Below, piece after piece: positions 24,548-32,699 of a DNA stretch of 64,000 nucleotides. Each line of letters starts with the position of its first letter. The first letter of the stretch is position 1. The stretch lies in contig JAGNYW010000010.1 in assembly GCA_017984755.1 (NCBI GenBank), positions 23,085-87,084 on the forward strand. The letters are read 5' to 3'. Below the pieces are notes generated by a model that was not told the DNA's origin, ran no database searches, and was given only the letters and a program-made list of their open reading frames with translations. This DNA comes from Methyloversatilis sp. (GTDB taxonomy: Bacteria > Pseudomonadota > Gammaproteobacteria > Burkholderiales > Rhodocyclaceae). A program made the translations under genes and the position numbers.

Positions 24548-27500
24548 ATGGGGAAAAAAATAATACTCGTCCACGGATTAGGCGGCACTTCCGACGGAAC
24601 ATGGGGGAACTTTCCAGATTTCTTGGAAAAGGACAACGACCTTGATTACAGCATTGTTTCATTTGGCTATCAGTCGCCCCATATATTTAAACAATTTTAT
24701 CAGCGTGCGCCCAGTATTCTTAATATAGCAAATAGCCTACTCACCGATATAAAAGCTCGGTGCGACTTGGATAACGATGAAATTATTCTTGCTGGCCATA
24801 GTTTGGGTGGCTTAGTGGTTAAACAACTTCTCCTTCGCATGAAGGCTAAAAAAATAAACCATAAAATCAGAAAAGTATGCTTTTTTGACGTTCCACATGA
24901 TGGGTCAGGGTTCGCAAATGTTGGCAAGTATATTTCATTTAGAAATCGGCATCTTAAAAGTCTGTGCCGTGATTCCAGCGAACTCGATGCTTTAAATGAT
25001 CAGTGGGTAGACAGTGAGCTGGATAATGCTATGGAGATTATGAGCATTGTCGCAGCAAATGACGATATTGTATCTTCTTCTAGTTCAAAGAGTATCTTCA
25101 GGCATCATCAGGTTGAAACGATTAACAATGTTGATCACCGCTCAATTGTTAAACCAGAAAGCATGGAATCATCTTCATATATTGTTTTTAAAAACTTTGT
25201 TTTGCAAAAACGTACCGTAAATAGGTATAAAAACACTGCCTCACGAGACCTTGAAGACTGGAAAAATGTAGAAAGAAATCATAGCTATCATTATGCGACT
25301 GATGAAAAGCGAACAAAAAACTTTGAGTCGTTTGTTGTTGCTTTGAATTTAGATCGAGCTGTGATTAGGCTAACAGGCGCATCTGGGTTAGGTAAAACAC
25401 GCTTATTATTAGAAGCTATTGATGCATCTAGTTCTATCGATGATTCCTGTGTTCTTATTTTTAATGCACCTGGTTACGACACCACCATTAAAGAAAGTAT
25501 TCGGGCAATGGCTGAAGATCGAGTTCATGGCCTGGTAGTAATTGAAAATTGTAATATTGATTTGCATAACCATTTGGCCAAGGAGGTCAACAAAGCAGAT
25601 TGCTTACTAAAACTTGTTACGGTTGGCTATTCAGATGAACAAGTTGATGAATCTATTCATATTCAACTTTCCCCATTGTCAGATGAGGCCATAAAGCAGG
25701 TCCTATCCCCAATATTAGTTGGAATGGATTCGAGTGACGTTGATCGTGTCGCTCGGTTTGCTCAGGGTTATCCTCTTATGGCTACTCTAATCGCAGAGCA
25801 GTATCAAAAAGAGGGCCGATTGCTTGGTTCGATAGAAAGTAGCTCTGTCGTAAGAAAATTGATCGATGGCGACGGCGGTATAACAGATGTTGAGAAGGGA
25901 ATGTTATCGGCTTATTCCTTGTTCGATGTCTTTGGTACAGCCGAAGGGACAGCCGGCGAAGAGGCCAAATATATTGCGGAATATATTGCAGGGTCTGACC
26001 TAAAAACATTTGACAGAGTATTAAAAATGTTTACCAGCCGGCAAATCATAAATCGCGCGGGTCGGTACGCAAGACTGGTACCTAAGCCGCTGGCACTGAC
26101 ACTGGCGTCAGAATGGTGGGAGGAGACGTCATATGATCGTCAAAAGCAGCTAATTGATACCCTTCCCGATTCTTTAATGCAGAGTTTTTGTACTCAAGCC
26201 TCATATCTCGATGACCAGCCAAAAGTTCAAAGATTTTCAGATCGACTATTTGGAGGGCAAAGCCCTTTTGTCCAAGCGGAGGAGCTGCTTACAGAAAGGG
26301 GTTCGAAACTCTTCCGCGCATTTGTTGAGGTGAACCCTGAGTCAACGAGCAATGCTTTATACAAAGTTTTGTCTGAGTATAGTCATGATCAACTTCAGGC
26401 TATCGATGGAGACACGCGAAGAAACCTAGTATGGGCATTGGAAAAACTGTGTTTTCATGAGGATGTATTTGAAAAATCAGCATGGTGTATGTTGTTGCTC
26501 GCATCAGCTGAAAATGAAAGTTGGAGCAACAATGCAACGGGTATGTTTGCTCAGTTATTTCGAGTAAATCTATCTGGAACGAAAGCGAAGCCTAATATTC
26601 GCTTTGATACCTTAAAACGGGCCATTGCAGTCAATCAGACCGATATAGATATGGTGGTTCTTGAAGCTTTAGGTCAAGCGATCAGTACTTATGGAGGCAC
26701 ACGAACTGTTGGGGCTGAGTATCAGGGGACTAAAGCACCGCTTGAAGAGTGGCGGCCAGAGCTATGGCAAGATATTTTTGATTTCTGGCAACAAGCTTTT
26801 GATTTAATGCTCGTTCTTTTTGAACGGGGCGATGCACAAAAAGAAAAAGTTTTGTCAGATATAGGTCATTCAATTCGGGGCTTTGTTGCTCGTGGCCGTA
26901 TTCAAATGTTGGATTCGGCTATTAGGAAGGTTGTAAGTATCAATGGCCGCTATTGGCCAGAAGCTCTAGACAGTATCAAGAACACTTTTGAGTATGATTC
27001 AGAAGATATCAAGAAAGAAGCGACTGATCCGCTGAATAACTGGTTAGAGCTGCTAAGCCCCGATGAAGCAGAATTGCCTGAGAAGTTAAAGATTCTGGTA
27101 ACCAATCCTCCCTGGGAACATCACAAAGGTGAAGATGGTCACTACGTTGATATGGCAGCAGAGAATGCGAAGGTACTTGCGACAGAGCTCTCCTATAATA
27201 TTGAAGAACTACTCCCCCATCTCGGCTTATTGTTACAGGGGGAGCAAAAGCAGTCTTATGCTTTTGGCCACCAACTGGCTCATGACTTAACTGATGTTGT
27301 GCCAATACTTGGTTTGGCTCTTGAGCGCTTAGCAGCTATTGAAAAGCCTGACTGTCGGTTAGTTTTAGGTTTATATCGAGGCTTGTTTGAGCAGTCGCAA
27401 GAGCTTTGGCAAAAAAATATTGATCGGTTAGTTACGGATGAGAAATTGGTTCATTTTTACCCAGATTTTATACGAACGGGTGATATCAAAAAAACACATT

Positions 27501-28447
27501 TAGATAATCTACTGGAGCTCATTCAGCGAGGTGTGTTATCGCCAAATAGCGCGAATGCATTGAGTTATGGCAGTGTGACTGACAGCATTGAACCGGATGT
27601 GATAGCCGGGTTTTGCCTACATTTAGCCGAGCTGGGCGATCAGGCCAGCTGGGCGGCTCTCAATGTGATCTATATGTATTGTTTTAGCAATAAAGAAAGC
27701 ATCAATGAGCTAAGAGATCAGCTTAAGTATTTAGTCACAGCCGTACCTTTGCATAAGGGGCAAGAGAACACTGCAACAAGTACACACCATTGGCATGACA
27801 TGGCTGAAAAGCTATTAAAAGAGCGAGATGAAGAGTTTGCGGCAGCGCTAACTAATCAGTTAATAGCAGCGAGCAAATACGGCTTAAATCATGGTGATAT
27901 CTGGTCTTATACCAAACCTTTAATGTTAGGCCTAATGAGCGACTATGGTGACGTAATCTGGCCGATATTTGGTGAGGCAATCGTTCGAGCTGAAGGGATG
28001 GATAGGTATTGGTTACAACAGCTTTTAGATAGGGAAACAGGTTTGGTAGGGAATGTGCAAAGTGTGCTTTCTGTTATTCCAGTTGAAAGCGTGATGGAAT
28101 GGTGCTTTAAGCAACCAGATCTTGGCCCAGTTTTTGTTGCCGGTTGTTTAAATGTCATCGAAGTAGTTGATGAGATGCAACAGCCTTCGGCTTTGTTTGT
28201 CGCCTTGCTTGAGAACTTTGGAAATGACCAACGGGTAGCAAGTGAACTGAGCGCCAATATGGGAACCCGTGGTTGGTCAGGGTCTCTAGTACCCTACCTA
28301 GAATCAGATAAATCGGCACTAAGTCCCTTGATTGAACATCAAAATTCTAATGTAAGGCGCTGGGTTAAAGATCATATTGCATATATAAACCGGCAAATAA
28401 TTGAAGAATCAAAGCGAGATGAAGAGCATGGCTTTGGGCTTTATTAG
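24548..28447 (+). CDS. alpha/beta-hydrolase - STAND-type NTPase with large helical-repeat C-terminus (candidate anti-phage protein)
   Basis: 1299 residues, three parts. (1) Residues 1-225: an alpha/beta hydrolase with oxyanion motif HGLGG (9-13), nucleophile elbow GHSLGG (S85) and probable D172 and H197. (2) About 250-560: a P-loop NTPase with Walker A GASGLGKT (277-284), Walker-B-like GLVVIEN (328-334) and a winged-helix-like tail. (3) About 600-1299: helical repeats ending in HEAT-like segments. Effector-STAND-repeat order is that of Avs-type defence proteins, in which the repeats sense a phage protein. ATG 24548 has AAGAG upstream; an in-frame ATG at 24437 inside attC 6 is less likely. Base composition is far more AT-rich than its surroundings, a sign of recent transfer. 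Confidence 0.8.
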   Translation: MGKKIILVHGLGGTSDGTWGNFPDFLEKDNDLDYSIVSFGYQSPHIFKQFYQRAPSILNIANSLLTDIKARCDLDNDEIILAGHSLGGLVVKQLLLRMKAKKINHKIRKVCFFDVPHDGSGFANVGKYISFRNRHLKSLCRDSSELDALNDQWVDSELDNAMEIMSIVAANDDIVSSSSSKSIFRHHQVETINNVDHRSIVKPESMESSSYIVFKNFVLQKRTVNRYKNTASRDLEDWKNVERNHSYHYATDEKRTKNFESFVVALNLDRAVIRLTGASGLGKTRLLLEAIDASSSIDDSCVLIFNAPGYDTTIKESIRAMAEDRVHGLVVIENCNIDLHNHLAKEVNKADCLLKLVTVGYSDEQVDESIHIQLSPLSDEAIKQVLSPILVGMDSSDVDRVARFAQGYPLMATLIAEQYQKEGRLLGSIESSSVVRKLIDGDGGITDVEKGMLSAYSLFDVFGTAEGTAGEEAKYIAEYIAGSDLKTFDRVLKMFTSRQIINRAGRYARLVPKPLALTLASEWWEETSYDRQKQLIDTLPDSLMQSFCTQASYLDDQPKVQRFSDRLFGGQSPFVQAEELLTERGSKLFRAFVEVNPESTSNALYKVLSEYSHDQLQAIDGDTRRNLVWALEKLCFHEDVFEKSAWCMLLLASAENESWSNNATGMFAQLFRVNLSGTKAKPNIRFDTLKRAIAVNQTDIDMVVLEALGQAISTYGGTRTVGAEYQGTKAPLEEWRPELWQDIFDFWQQAFDLMLVLFERGDAQKEKVLSDIGHSIRGFVARGRIQMLDSAIRKVVSINGRYWPEALDSIKNTFEYDSEDIKKEATDPLNNWLELLSPDEAELPEKLKILVTNPPWEHHKGEDGHYVDMAAENAKVLATELSYNIEELLPHLGLLLQGEQKQSYAFGHQLAHDLTDVVPILGLALERLAAIEKPDCRLVLGLYRGLFEQSQELWQKNIDRLVTDEKLVHFYPDFIRTGDIKKTHLDNLLELIQRGVLSPNSANALSYGSVTDSIEPDVIAGFCLHLAELGDQASWAALNVIYMYCFSNKESINELRDQLKYLVTAVPLHKGQENTATSTHHWHDMAEKLLKERDEEFAAALTNQLIAASKYGLNHGDIWSYTKPLMLGLMSDYGDVIWPIFGEAIVRAEGMDRYWLQQLLDRETGLVGNVQSVLSVIPVESVMEWCFKQPDLGPVFVAGCLNVIEVVDEMQQPSALFVALLENFGNDQRVASELSANMGTRGWSGSLVPYLESDKSALSPLIEHQNSNVRRWVKDHIAYINRQIIEESKRDEEHGFGLY

Positions 28448-28474
28448 TATGAGGGGAAGAATTCTAAAGGCGTC

Positions 28475-28495
28475 ATATAACAAGTTGCTGCACGC
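28475..28495 (+). other. half attC-like site after the STAND gene
   Basis: ATATAACAAGTTGCTGCACG looks like the left half of an attC of the ATATAAC type. The matching right half and a GTTATAT core are missing; palindromic repeats follow at once. It may mark where cassette DNA was broken by a later insertion. Confidence 0.3.
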
Positions 28496-28562
28496 GGAAA
28501 ATTTATTCGCTGCACTCCCAATTTTCCGGGGTATTAATGGGGTCAGACTCCATTAATACCCC
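28496..28562. repeat. two adjacent inverted repeats (REP-like palindromes)
   Basis: GGAAAATT (28496-28503) pairs with AATTTTCC (28520-28527). Directly after it, GGGGTATTAATGG (28528-28540) pairs perfectly with CCATTAATACCCC (28550-28562) around GGTCAGACT. The phrase GGGGTCAGACTCCATT is typical of dispersed palindromes linked to RAYT transposases. Confidence 0.65.
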
Positions 28563-28611
28563 TCGGCCGGCCCCGACGATGAGCGACAAGTGACGCGGAG
28601 AGGCAGAGAAC

Positions 28612-28664
28612 AATAGGGGACAGACCACGATTTCCCTCAACGGGGTCAAACTCCATTTATTCAG
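28612..28664. repeat. degenerate REP/RAYT-type motifs
   Basis: ATAGGGGACAGACCACGATTT and GGGGTCAAACTCCATTTATT are variants of the same phrase as in the palindrome at 28528. They suggest a decayed mobile repeat at the right border of the island. No RAYT gene is present. Confidence 0.45.
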
Positions 28665-28705
28665 CGGGTCTGTCACCGCTGCGGTCCACCCGTCACTGAA
28701 CGACA

Positions 28706-28735
28706 AAACCCGGCCCGCTTCGCGGGACCGGGTTT
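28706..28735. terminator. terminator hairpin after the haloperoxidase-like gene
   Basis: AAACCCGG.CCCGC-TTCG-CGGGA.CCGGGTTT forms a strong stem. Read on the minus strand it ends in TTTTG. It lies just downstream of the gene whose stop is at 28745. Confidence 0.75.
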
Positions 28736-28744
28736 CGCGCAGCC

Positions 28745-29695
28745 TTACTTGCGGAGGAAATCCAGCAGATCCTGGTTGAGCCTGTCCTTGTGCGTATCGG
28801 TGATGCCGTGCGGCGCACCCGGATAGACGATCAGTTCGGCGTTGCGGATCAACGCCGCGGATGCCTTGCCGGACAGGTCGATCGGCACGATCTGGTCGTC
28901 GTCGCCGTGGATCACCAGCGTGGGCACGTCGAACTTCTTCAGGTCGGCGCGGAAATCGGTGGCCGAGAACGCCGCGATCGAGTCGTAGGTGTTCTTGTGC
29001 CCGCCCTGCATGCCCTGTGCCCAGAAGGACTGGATCAGCCCCTGCGACGGCTTGGCACCCGGGCGGTTGTAGCCGTAGAACGGGCCCGAAGCGATGTCCA
29101 GATAGAGCTGCGAGCGGTTTGCCTGCGAGCCCTTGCGGATGCCGTCGAACACCTCGATCGACAGGCCGCCCGGGTTGTCCGCGGTCTTGAGCATCATCGG
29201 CGGCACCGAACTGACCAGCACCGCCTTCTTCATACGGGCCGTACCGTGGCGACCGATATAGCGCGCCACTTCGCCGCCGCCGGTCGAGAAGCCGACCAGC
29301 GCCACGTCCTTCAGGTCGAGCGCCTTGATGACGGCGGCCAGATCGTCGGCGTAGTGGTCCATGTCGTTGCCGTCCCACGGCTGGCTGGAGCGGCCGTGGC
29401 CGCGCCGGTCGTGGGCGACCACCCGGTAGCCCTGCGACGCGAGGAACAGCATCTGCGATTCCCAGCTATCCGAACTGAGCGGCCAGCCGTGGCTGAAGGT
29501 GACGACCTGACCATTTTTGGGACCCCAGTCTTTGTAGTAGAGCTGCACGCCGTCGCGGGTGGTGACGTAGTTTTCGGTCTTCTTGACCACGGCAACGGAG
29601 CGGGTCGCGGCCTTGACGGGCTCGGCGGCATGGGTCGGTGCTGCGAGGGCGGCGGCCAGCACGGTCAGTGCGAGGGCATGGCGAATGGCTTTCAT
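28745..29695 (-). CDS. exported alpha/beta hydrolase (non-haem haloperoxidase / arylesterase-like)
   Basis: 316 residues. Signal peptide [20 protein letters not shown] (cleavage after THA) makes it periplasmic, unusual for this group. The hydrolase core shows [12 protein letters not shown] (oxyanion), [15 protein letters not shown], nucleophile elbow GFSTGGGE, catalytic Asp region [11 protein letters not shown] and catalytic His in GAPHGI. These match the cofactor-free chloroperoxidase/perhydrolase group, which catalyses ester hydrolysis and, with organic acids, peracid formation. ATG 29695 lies 44 bp after the stop of the peroxide-resistance gene, so the pair is probably one transcript. Confidence 0.85.
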   Translation of the reverse strand: MKAIRHALALTVLAAALAAPTHAAEPVKAATRSVAVVKKTENYVTTRDGVQLYYKDWGPKNGQVVTFSHGWPLSSDSWESQMLFLASQGYRVVAHDRRGHGRSSQPWDGNDMDHYADDLAAVIKALDLKDVALVGFSTGGGEVARYIGRHGTARMKKAVLVSSVPPMMLKTADNPGGLSIEVFDGIRKGSQANRSQLYLDIASGPFYGYNRPGAKPSQGLIQSFWAQGMQGGHKNTYDSIAAFSATDFRADLKKFDVPTLVIHGDDDQIVPIDLSGKASAALIRNAELIVYPGAPHGITDTHKDRLNQDLLDFLRK

Positions 29696-29739
29696 GATGG
29701 ATTCCTTTCTGTGTCGGGGACGATGTCTGTTCGGGAAGT

Positions 29740-30168
29740 TCAGTCGGCGATGACCAGGGTCACGTCGATGTTGCCGCGGGTGGCGTTCGAGTACGGGCAC
29801 ACGATGTGCGCCTTCGCGACCAGCGCTTCGACCTGTTCGCGCGGCAGGCCGGGCACGGCGATGGTCAGTTCGACCTCGATGCCGAAGCCGGTCGGGATGG
29901 CGCCGATGCCGACGCGGCCGGTGATCTGCGTGTCGGCCGGCAGCGCGACCTTGTTCTGGCCGGCGACGAACTTCAGCGCGCCGAGGAAGCAGGCCGAATA
30001 GCCGGCGGCGAACAGTTGTTCGGGATTGGTGCCGGCACCGCCGGCGCCGCCCAGTTCGCGCGGGGTCGACAACTGCAGGTCGAGCACGCCGTCTGACGAT
30101 ACGGCGCGGCCTTCGCGGCCTCCGGTGGCAGTGGCCTGGGCGGTGTAGAGGACTTTTTCGATGGACAT
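29740..30168 (-). CDS. ohr: organic hydroperoxide resistance protein (Ohr/OsmC family)
   Basis: 142 residues, cytoplasmic thiol peroxidase that reduces organic hydroperoxides with lipoyl-type reductants. Both catalytic cysteines are present ([12 protein letters not shown] and [14 protein letters not shown]), with the Ohr start [17 protein letters not shown] and catalytic RELGG arginine region. AGGAG precedes ATG 30168. A divergent AraC-type regulator starts 122 bp away; no OhrR-type MarR gene is adjacent. It is probably co-transcribed with the exported hydrolase downstream. Confidence 0.92.
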   Translation of the reverse strand: MSIEKVLYTAQATATGGREGRAVSSDGVLDLQLSTPRELGGAGGAGTNPEQLFAAGYSACFLGALKFVAGQNKVALPADTQITGRVGIGAIPTGFGIEVELTIAVPGLPREQVEALVAKAHIVCPYSNATRGNIDVTLVIAD

Positions 30169-30290
30169 GGCTGACTCCTGTGCATGGGGTGAATGAGGCA
30201 ATGCCGGTTGGCAGGACGAACTTTGCGCTGGAGTTCGATACCGAACGCAACGTATAGTCCTGAAAACTTGACCTGGAGTATCGAAGCACC

Positions 30291-31112
30291 ATGACCGACA
30301 GACTCGAAGCCTTGCTGGCGCACTTTTCGGTCAGCGCGCGCGTGTTCAACACCGGCGCGCTGTGTGGCCTCACCGAACTGGACGCGGGTGACAGTGGCCG
30401 CATGCACCTGATCCGCGCTGGCGAAGCCGACGTGCATCATCCGGGCGGCATCGAGCGCGTGACCCGGCCCAGCCTGCTGCTGTTTCCGCGACCGGTCGCC
30501 TACCGCTTCGTCACCGACCCGACACGCGGCGCCGACTTTGCGTGCGCGCGGATGTATTTTTCCGGTGGCGCAGCCAACCCGATCGCTGCGGCGCTGCCGG
30601 ACTTCACCTGCCTGGCGCTGGACGACATCCTGGGTGCGGGACCGGTGCTGGATCTGCTGTTCGACGAGGCTTCAAATCAGTACTGCGGCCGTCAGGCGGT
30701 GCTGGATCGATTGTTCGAAGTGTTGTTGGTGCAGGTGCTCAGACACCTGATGGAAGAAGGTCAGACCGGCGCGGGCATGCTGGCCGGACTGTCGCACCCG
30801 CGCCTGCGCCTTGCGCTGGTGGCGATGCACGAGAAACCGGCGCAGGACTGGTCGCTGGAGGCGCTCGCCGCGCGTGCCGGCATGTCGCGCAGCGTTTTTG
30901 CGAATGCTTTTCGCGACACCGTGGGTTGCACGCCGGGTGCCTACCTGCAGCGCTGGCGCATCGGTCTGGCCGAGCAGGCACTGCGTCGGGGGCGAACGCT
31001 GGCGCTGATCGCCGATGAGGTCGGTTATGGAGGAGAGGCCGCGCTGTCTCGTGCCTTCAAGGCACAGACCGGGCTGTCACCGCGGCAGTGGCGCGAGGCG
31101 CACAAGCGGTGA
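30291..31112 (+). CDS. AraC-family transcriptional regulator with N-terminal cupin
   Basis: 273 residues. The N-terminal AraC-type cupin (~20-170; [32 protein letters not shown]) probably binds a small ligand. The C-terminal pair of helix-turn-helix motifs (~185-270) includes [35 protein letters not shown] and [24 protein letters not shown]. This cupin subgroup often sits next to oxidoreductase or hydrolase genes. The divergent arrangement suggests that it controls ohr and the hydrolase, and itself, from the 122-bp shared region. Confidence 0.9.
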   Translation: MTDRLEALLAHFSVSARVFNTGALCGLTELDAGDSGRMHLIRAGEADVHHPGGIERVTRPSLLLFPRPVAYRFVTDPTRGADFACARMYFSGGAANPIAAALPDFTCLALDDILGAGPVLDLLFDEASNQYCGRQAVLDRLFEVLLVQVLRHLMEEGQTGAGMLAGLSHPRLRLALVAMHEKPAQDWSLEALAARAGMSRSVFANAFRDTVGCTPGAYLQRWRIGLAEQALRRGRTLALIADEVGYGGEAALSRAFKAQTGLSPRQWREAHKR

Positions 31113-31175
31113 AGAAGGGAGCAGGACATGCGTCGGCGCACGTCCAGATGCGGCATTCGCGACGCACCAAAGAAA

Positions 31176-31196
31176 AAAGCGGGCAATGCCCGCTTT
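31176..31196. terminator. bidirectional terminator between the AraC gene and pqqA
   Basis: AAAGCGGGCA and TGCCCGCTTT form a hairpin flanked by an A-run on the left and T/C-rich sequence on the right. It suits both the plus-strand regulator and the minus-strand pqqA. Confidence 0.75.
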
Positions 31197-31217
31197 CTTC
31201 GTTCGCAATCGCTGTGT

Positions 31218-31292
31218 TCAGCGGTTGGCGATGTACATCGTGATTTCAAAGCCAAAACGCAGATCGACAGCCTTCGGGGTTTGCCAGTTCAT
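31218..31292 (-). CDS. pqqA: coenzyme PQQ precursor peptide PqqA
   Basis: A 24-residue peptide, MNWQTPKAVDLRFGFEITMY then IANR. It carries the invariant Glu16 and Tyr20 (ExxxY) that PqqE cross-links and that become the PQQ skeleton. AGGAG lies 7 bases before ATG 31292. It is followed by a terminator 22 bp beyond its stop, so it is transcribed alone. The usual partners pqqB-pqqC-pqqD-pqqE are not in this window. They must be elsewhere, or this is an extra copy of pqqA. Confidence 0.9.
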   Translation of the reverse strand: MNWQTPKAVDLRFGFEITMYIANR

Positions 31293-31399
31293 GTGAATCT
31301 CCTGAGTGTTTTGCTTCGAACCACAGCAACGCGCTGTGCATGGATTGAATGATGCCGAAGGCGGCGACGTTCATCCTCCGGCAACTCACCAAAGAAGCC

Positions 31400-32554
31400 T
31401 CATGATTTTCCTGAGAGCAGCGCACGGAAGCTCTCGGGCAGCACGCAGGTCTGCAGGCTGCGCTGCGTGAACAGGAAGCGGCCGCCGCACACGAAGCCGA
31501 GTTCCTGCCAGTCGACGGCATCGTTGAGCAGCGCCGCTGCGGCGCCGACGTCGGTCAGCGGAGAGCGGGCGAACAGCGCGAGGATGGCGCCATCGTAATG
31601 CGGGCAGTCGTGCACGAAGAAGGGCCGCGGCTTGCGCGTCTTGCCGTTCACGTAGATGCGCGGCGCCTCCGACAGATGATGCACACGGCCCCAGCGCCAC
31701 CAGTTGTGTTCGCCGAACGGGCGCACGCGGCGCGCCAGCAGCCGGGTCTTGTGCTGGTCGAGCCAGTCGTTGCGCACATCGAAGAAGGCGCGCCGGGTCT
31801 GGCCGGTCTCGACCGTGCTGGAACAGACGAACTCCATATTGCCCTGCGGGTGCACGAACACGTCATCGGCGCCGGACACGGCGCCGACGCGCACGTCGAA
31901 CAGCGCTGCCAGCGGTACGCCGTAGTCGCGCCGCAGGAACATCAGCTGGCCATGCTCGCAGTGGAAGCGCCGGCCGTCGTGCATGCGCCGGTCGATGCGC
32001 CCCTTCTCGAAGCGGAACACGGCGCAGTTCGGCACATAGGGGCCGAACACCCGCGCGTCGCCGGTTTCGATGAAATCAGTGATGCTGCCCTGCTCGAACA
32101 GCCATGCGTTGAGCTTGCGGGCCGCGGTCAGCTTGATGAAGTCGCGCGGCACGATGAAGATCAGTTCGCCACCGGGTCTGAGGTGGCGCACGCACTTCTC
32201 GATGAAGAACAGGTAGAGGTTGCTGCGCAGGTCGAACAGTTCGCTGGCCAGCAGACCGCGCGTCGCGGGCAGGATGTCCTGATGCCTCACATAGGGCGGA
32301 TTGCCGATGATGGTGTCGAACTGTTCGGTCAGCGGATAGGCGAAGAAATCCATCACCTGCGCGCCGGCCGGCGCGACCGAAGCGTCGAGCTCGATCGCGG
32401 TGCAGCCGGGCAGACGGGACGAGAACGCGCCATCGCCGGCCGACGGCTCGAGCACGCGGCCGCGGTTGCGTCGCAGCGCGAGCATCCCCGACACCACATC
32501 GTCGCGGGTGAACACCTGCCCCAGCTGTTCCACCCGGTGATTCCGTTCATCCAT
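31400..32554 (-). CDS. orphan N6-adenine DNA methyltransferase (Eco57I/TaqI-like)
   Basis: 384 residues. Motif X region EQLGQVFTRDDVV, SAM-binding motif I VLEPSAGDGAF and catalytic motif IV IIGNPPY appear in order, as in gamma-class N6-adenine methyltransferases. The C-terminal half (~200-384) would recognise DNA. There is no restriction gene on either side, so it is probably a solitary methyltransferase or a Class I-like housekeeping methylase. ATG 32554 starts closest to motif X; an in-frame start 15 codons upstream has no support. The target sequence cannot be predicted. Confidence 0.82.
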   Translation of the reverse strand: MDERNHRVEQLGQVFTRDDVVSGMLALRRNRGRVLEPSAGDGAFSSRLPGCTAIELDASVAPAGAQVMDFFAYPLTEQFDTIIGNPPYVRHQDILPATRGLLASELFDLRSNLYLFFIEKCVRHLRPGGELIFIVPRDFIKLTAARKLNAWLFEQGSITDFIETGDARVFGPYVPNCAVFRFEKGRIDRRMHDGRRFHCEHGQLMFLRRDYGVPLAALFDVRVGAVSGADDVFVHPQGNMEFVCSSTVETGQTRRAFFDVRNDWLDQHKTRLLARRVRPFGEHNWWRWGRVHHLSEAPRIYVNGKTRKPRPFFVHDCPHYDGAILALFARSPLTDVGAAAALLNDAVDWQELGFVCGGRFLFTQRSLQTCVLPESFRALLSGKS

Positions 32555-32699
32555 GACGCGATTATCCTTGATCCGGTCATGAAGCGGCACCGCGCGCATT
32601 GCCGCCGGCGGGAGAACCGACAGGCGTCGCTCTGGTATCTAATGCGGCAAGCCCCTAATATCAGCGCCCCGCCCGCCACACTGGAACAGACGCACGCCC

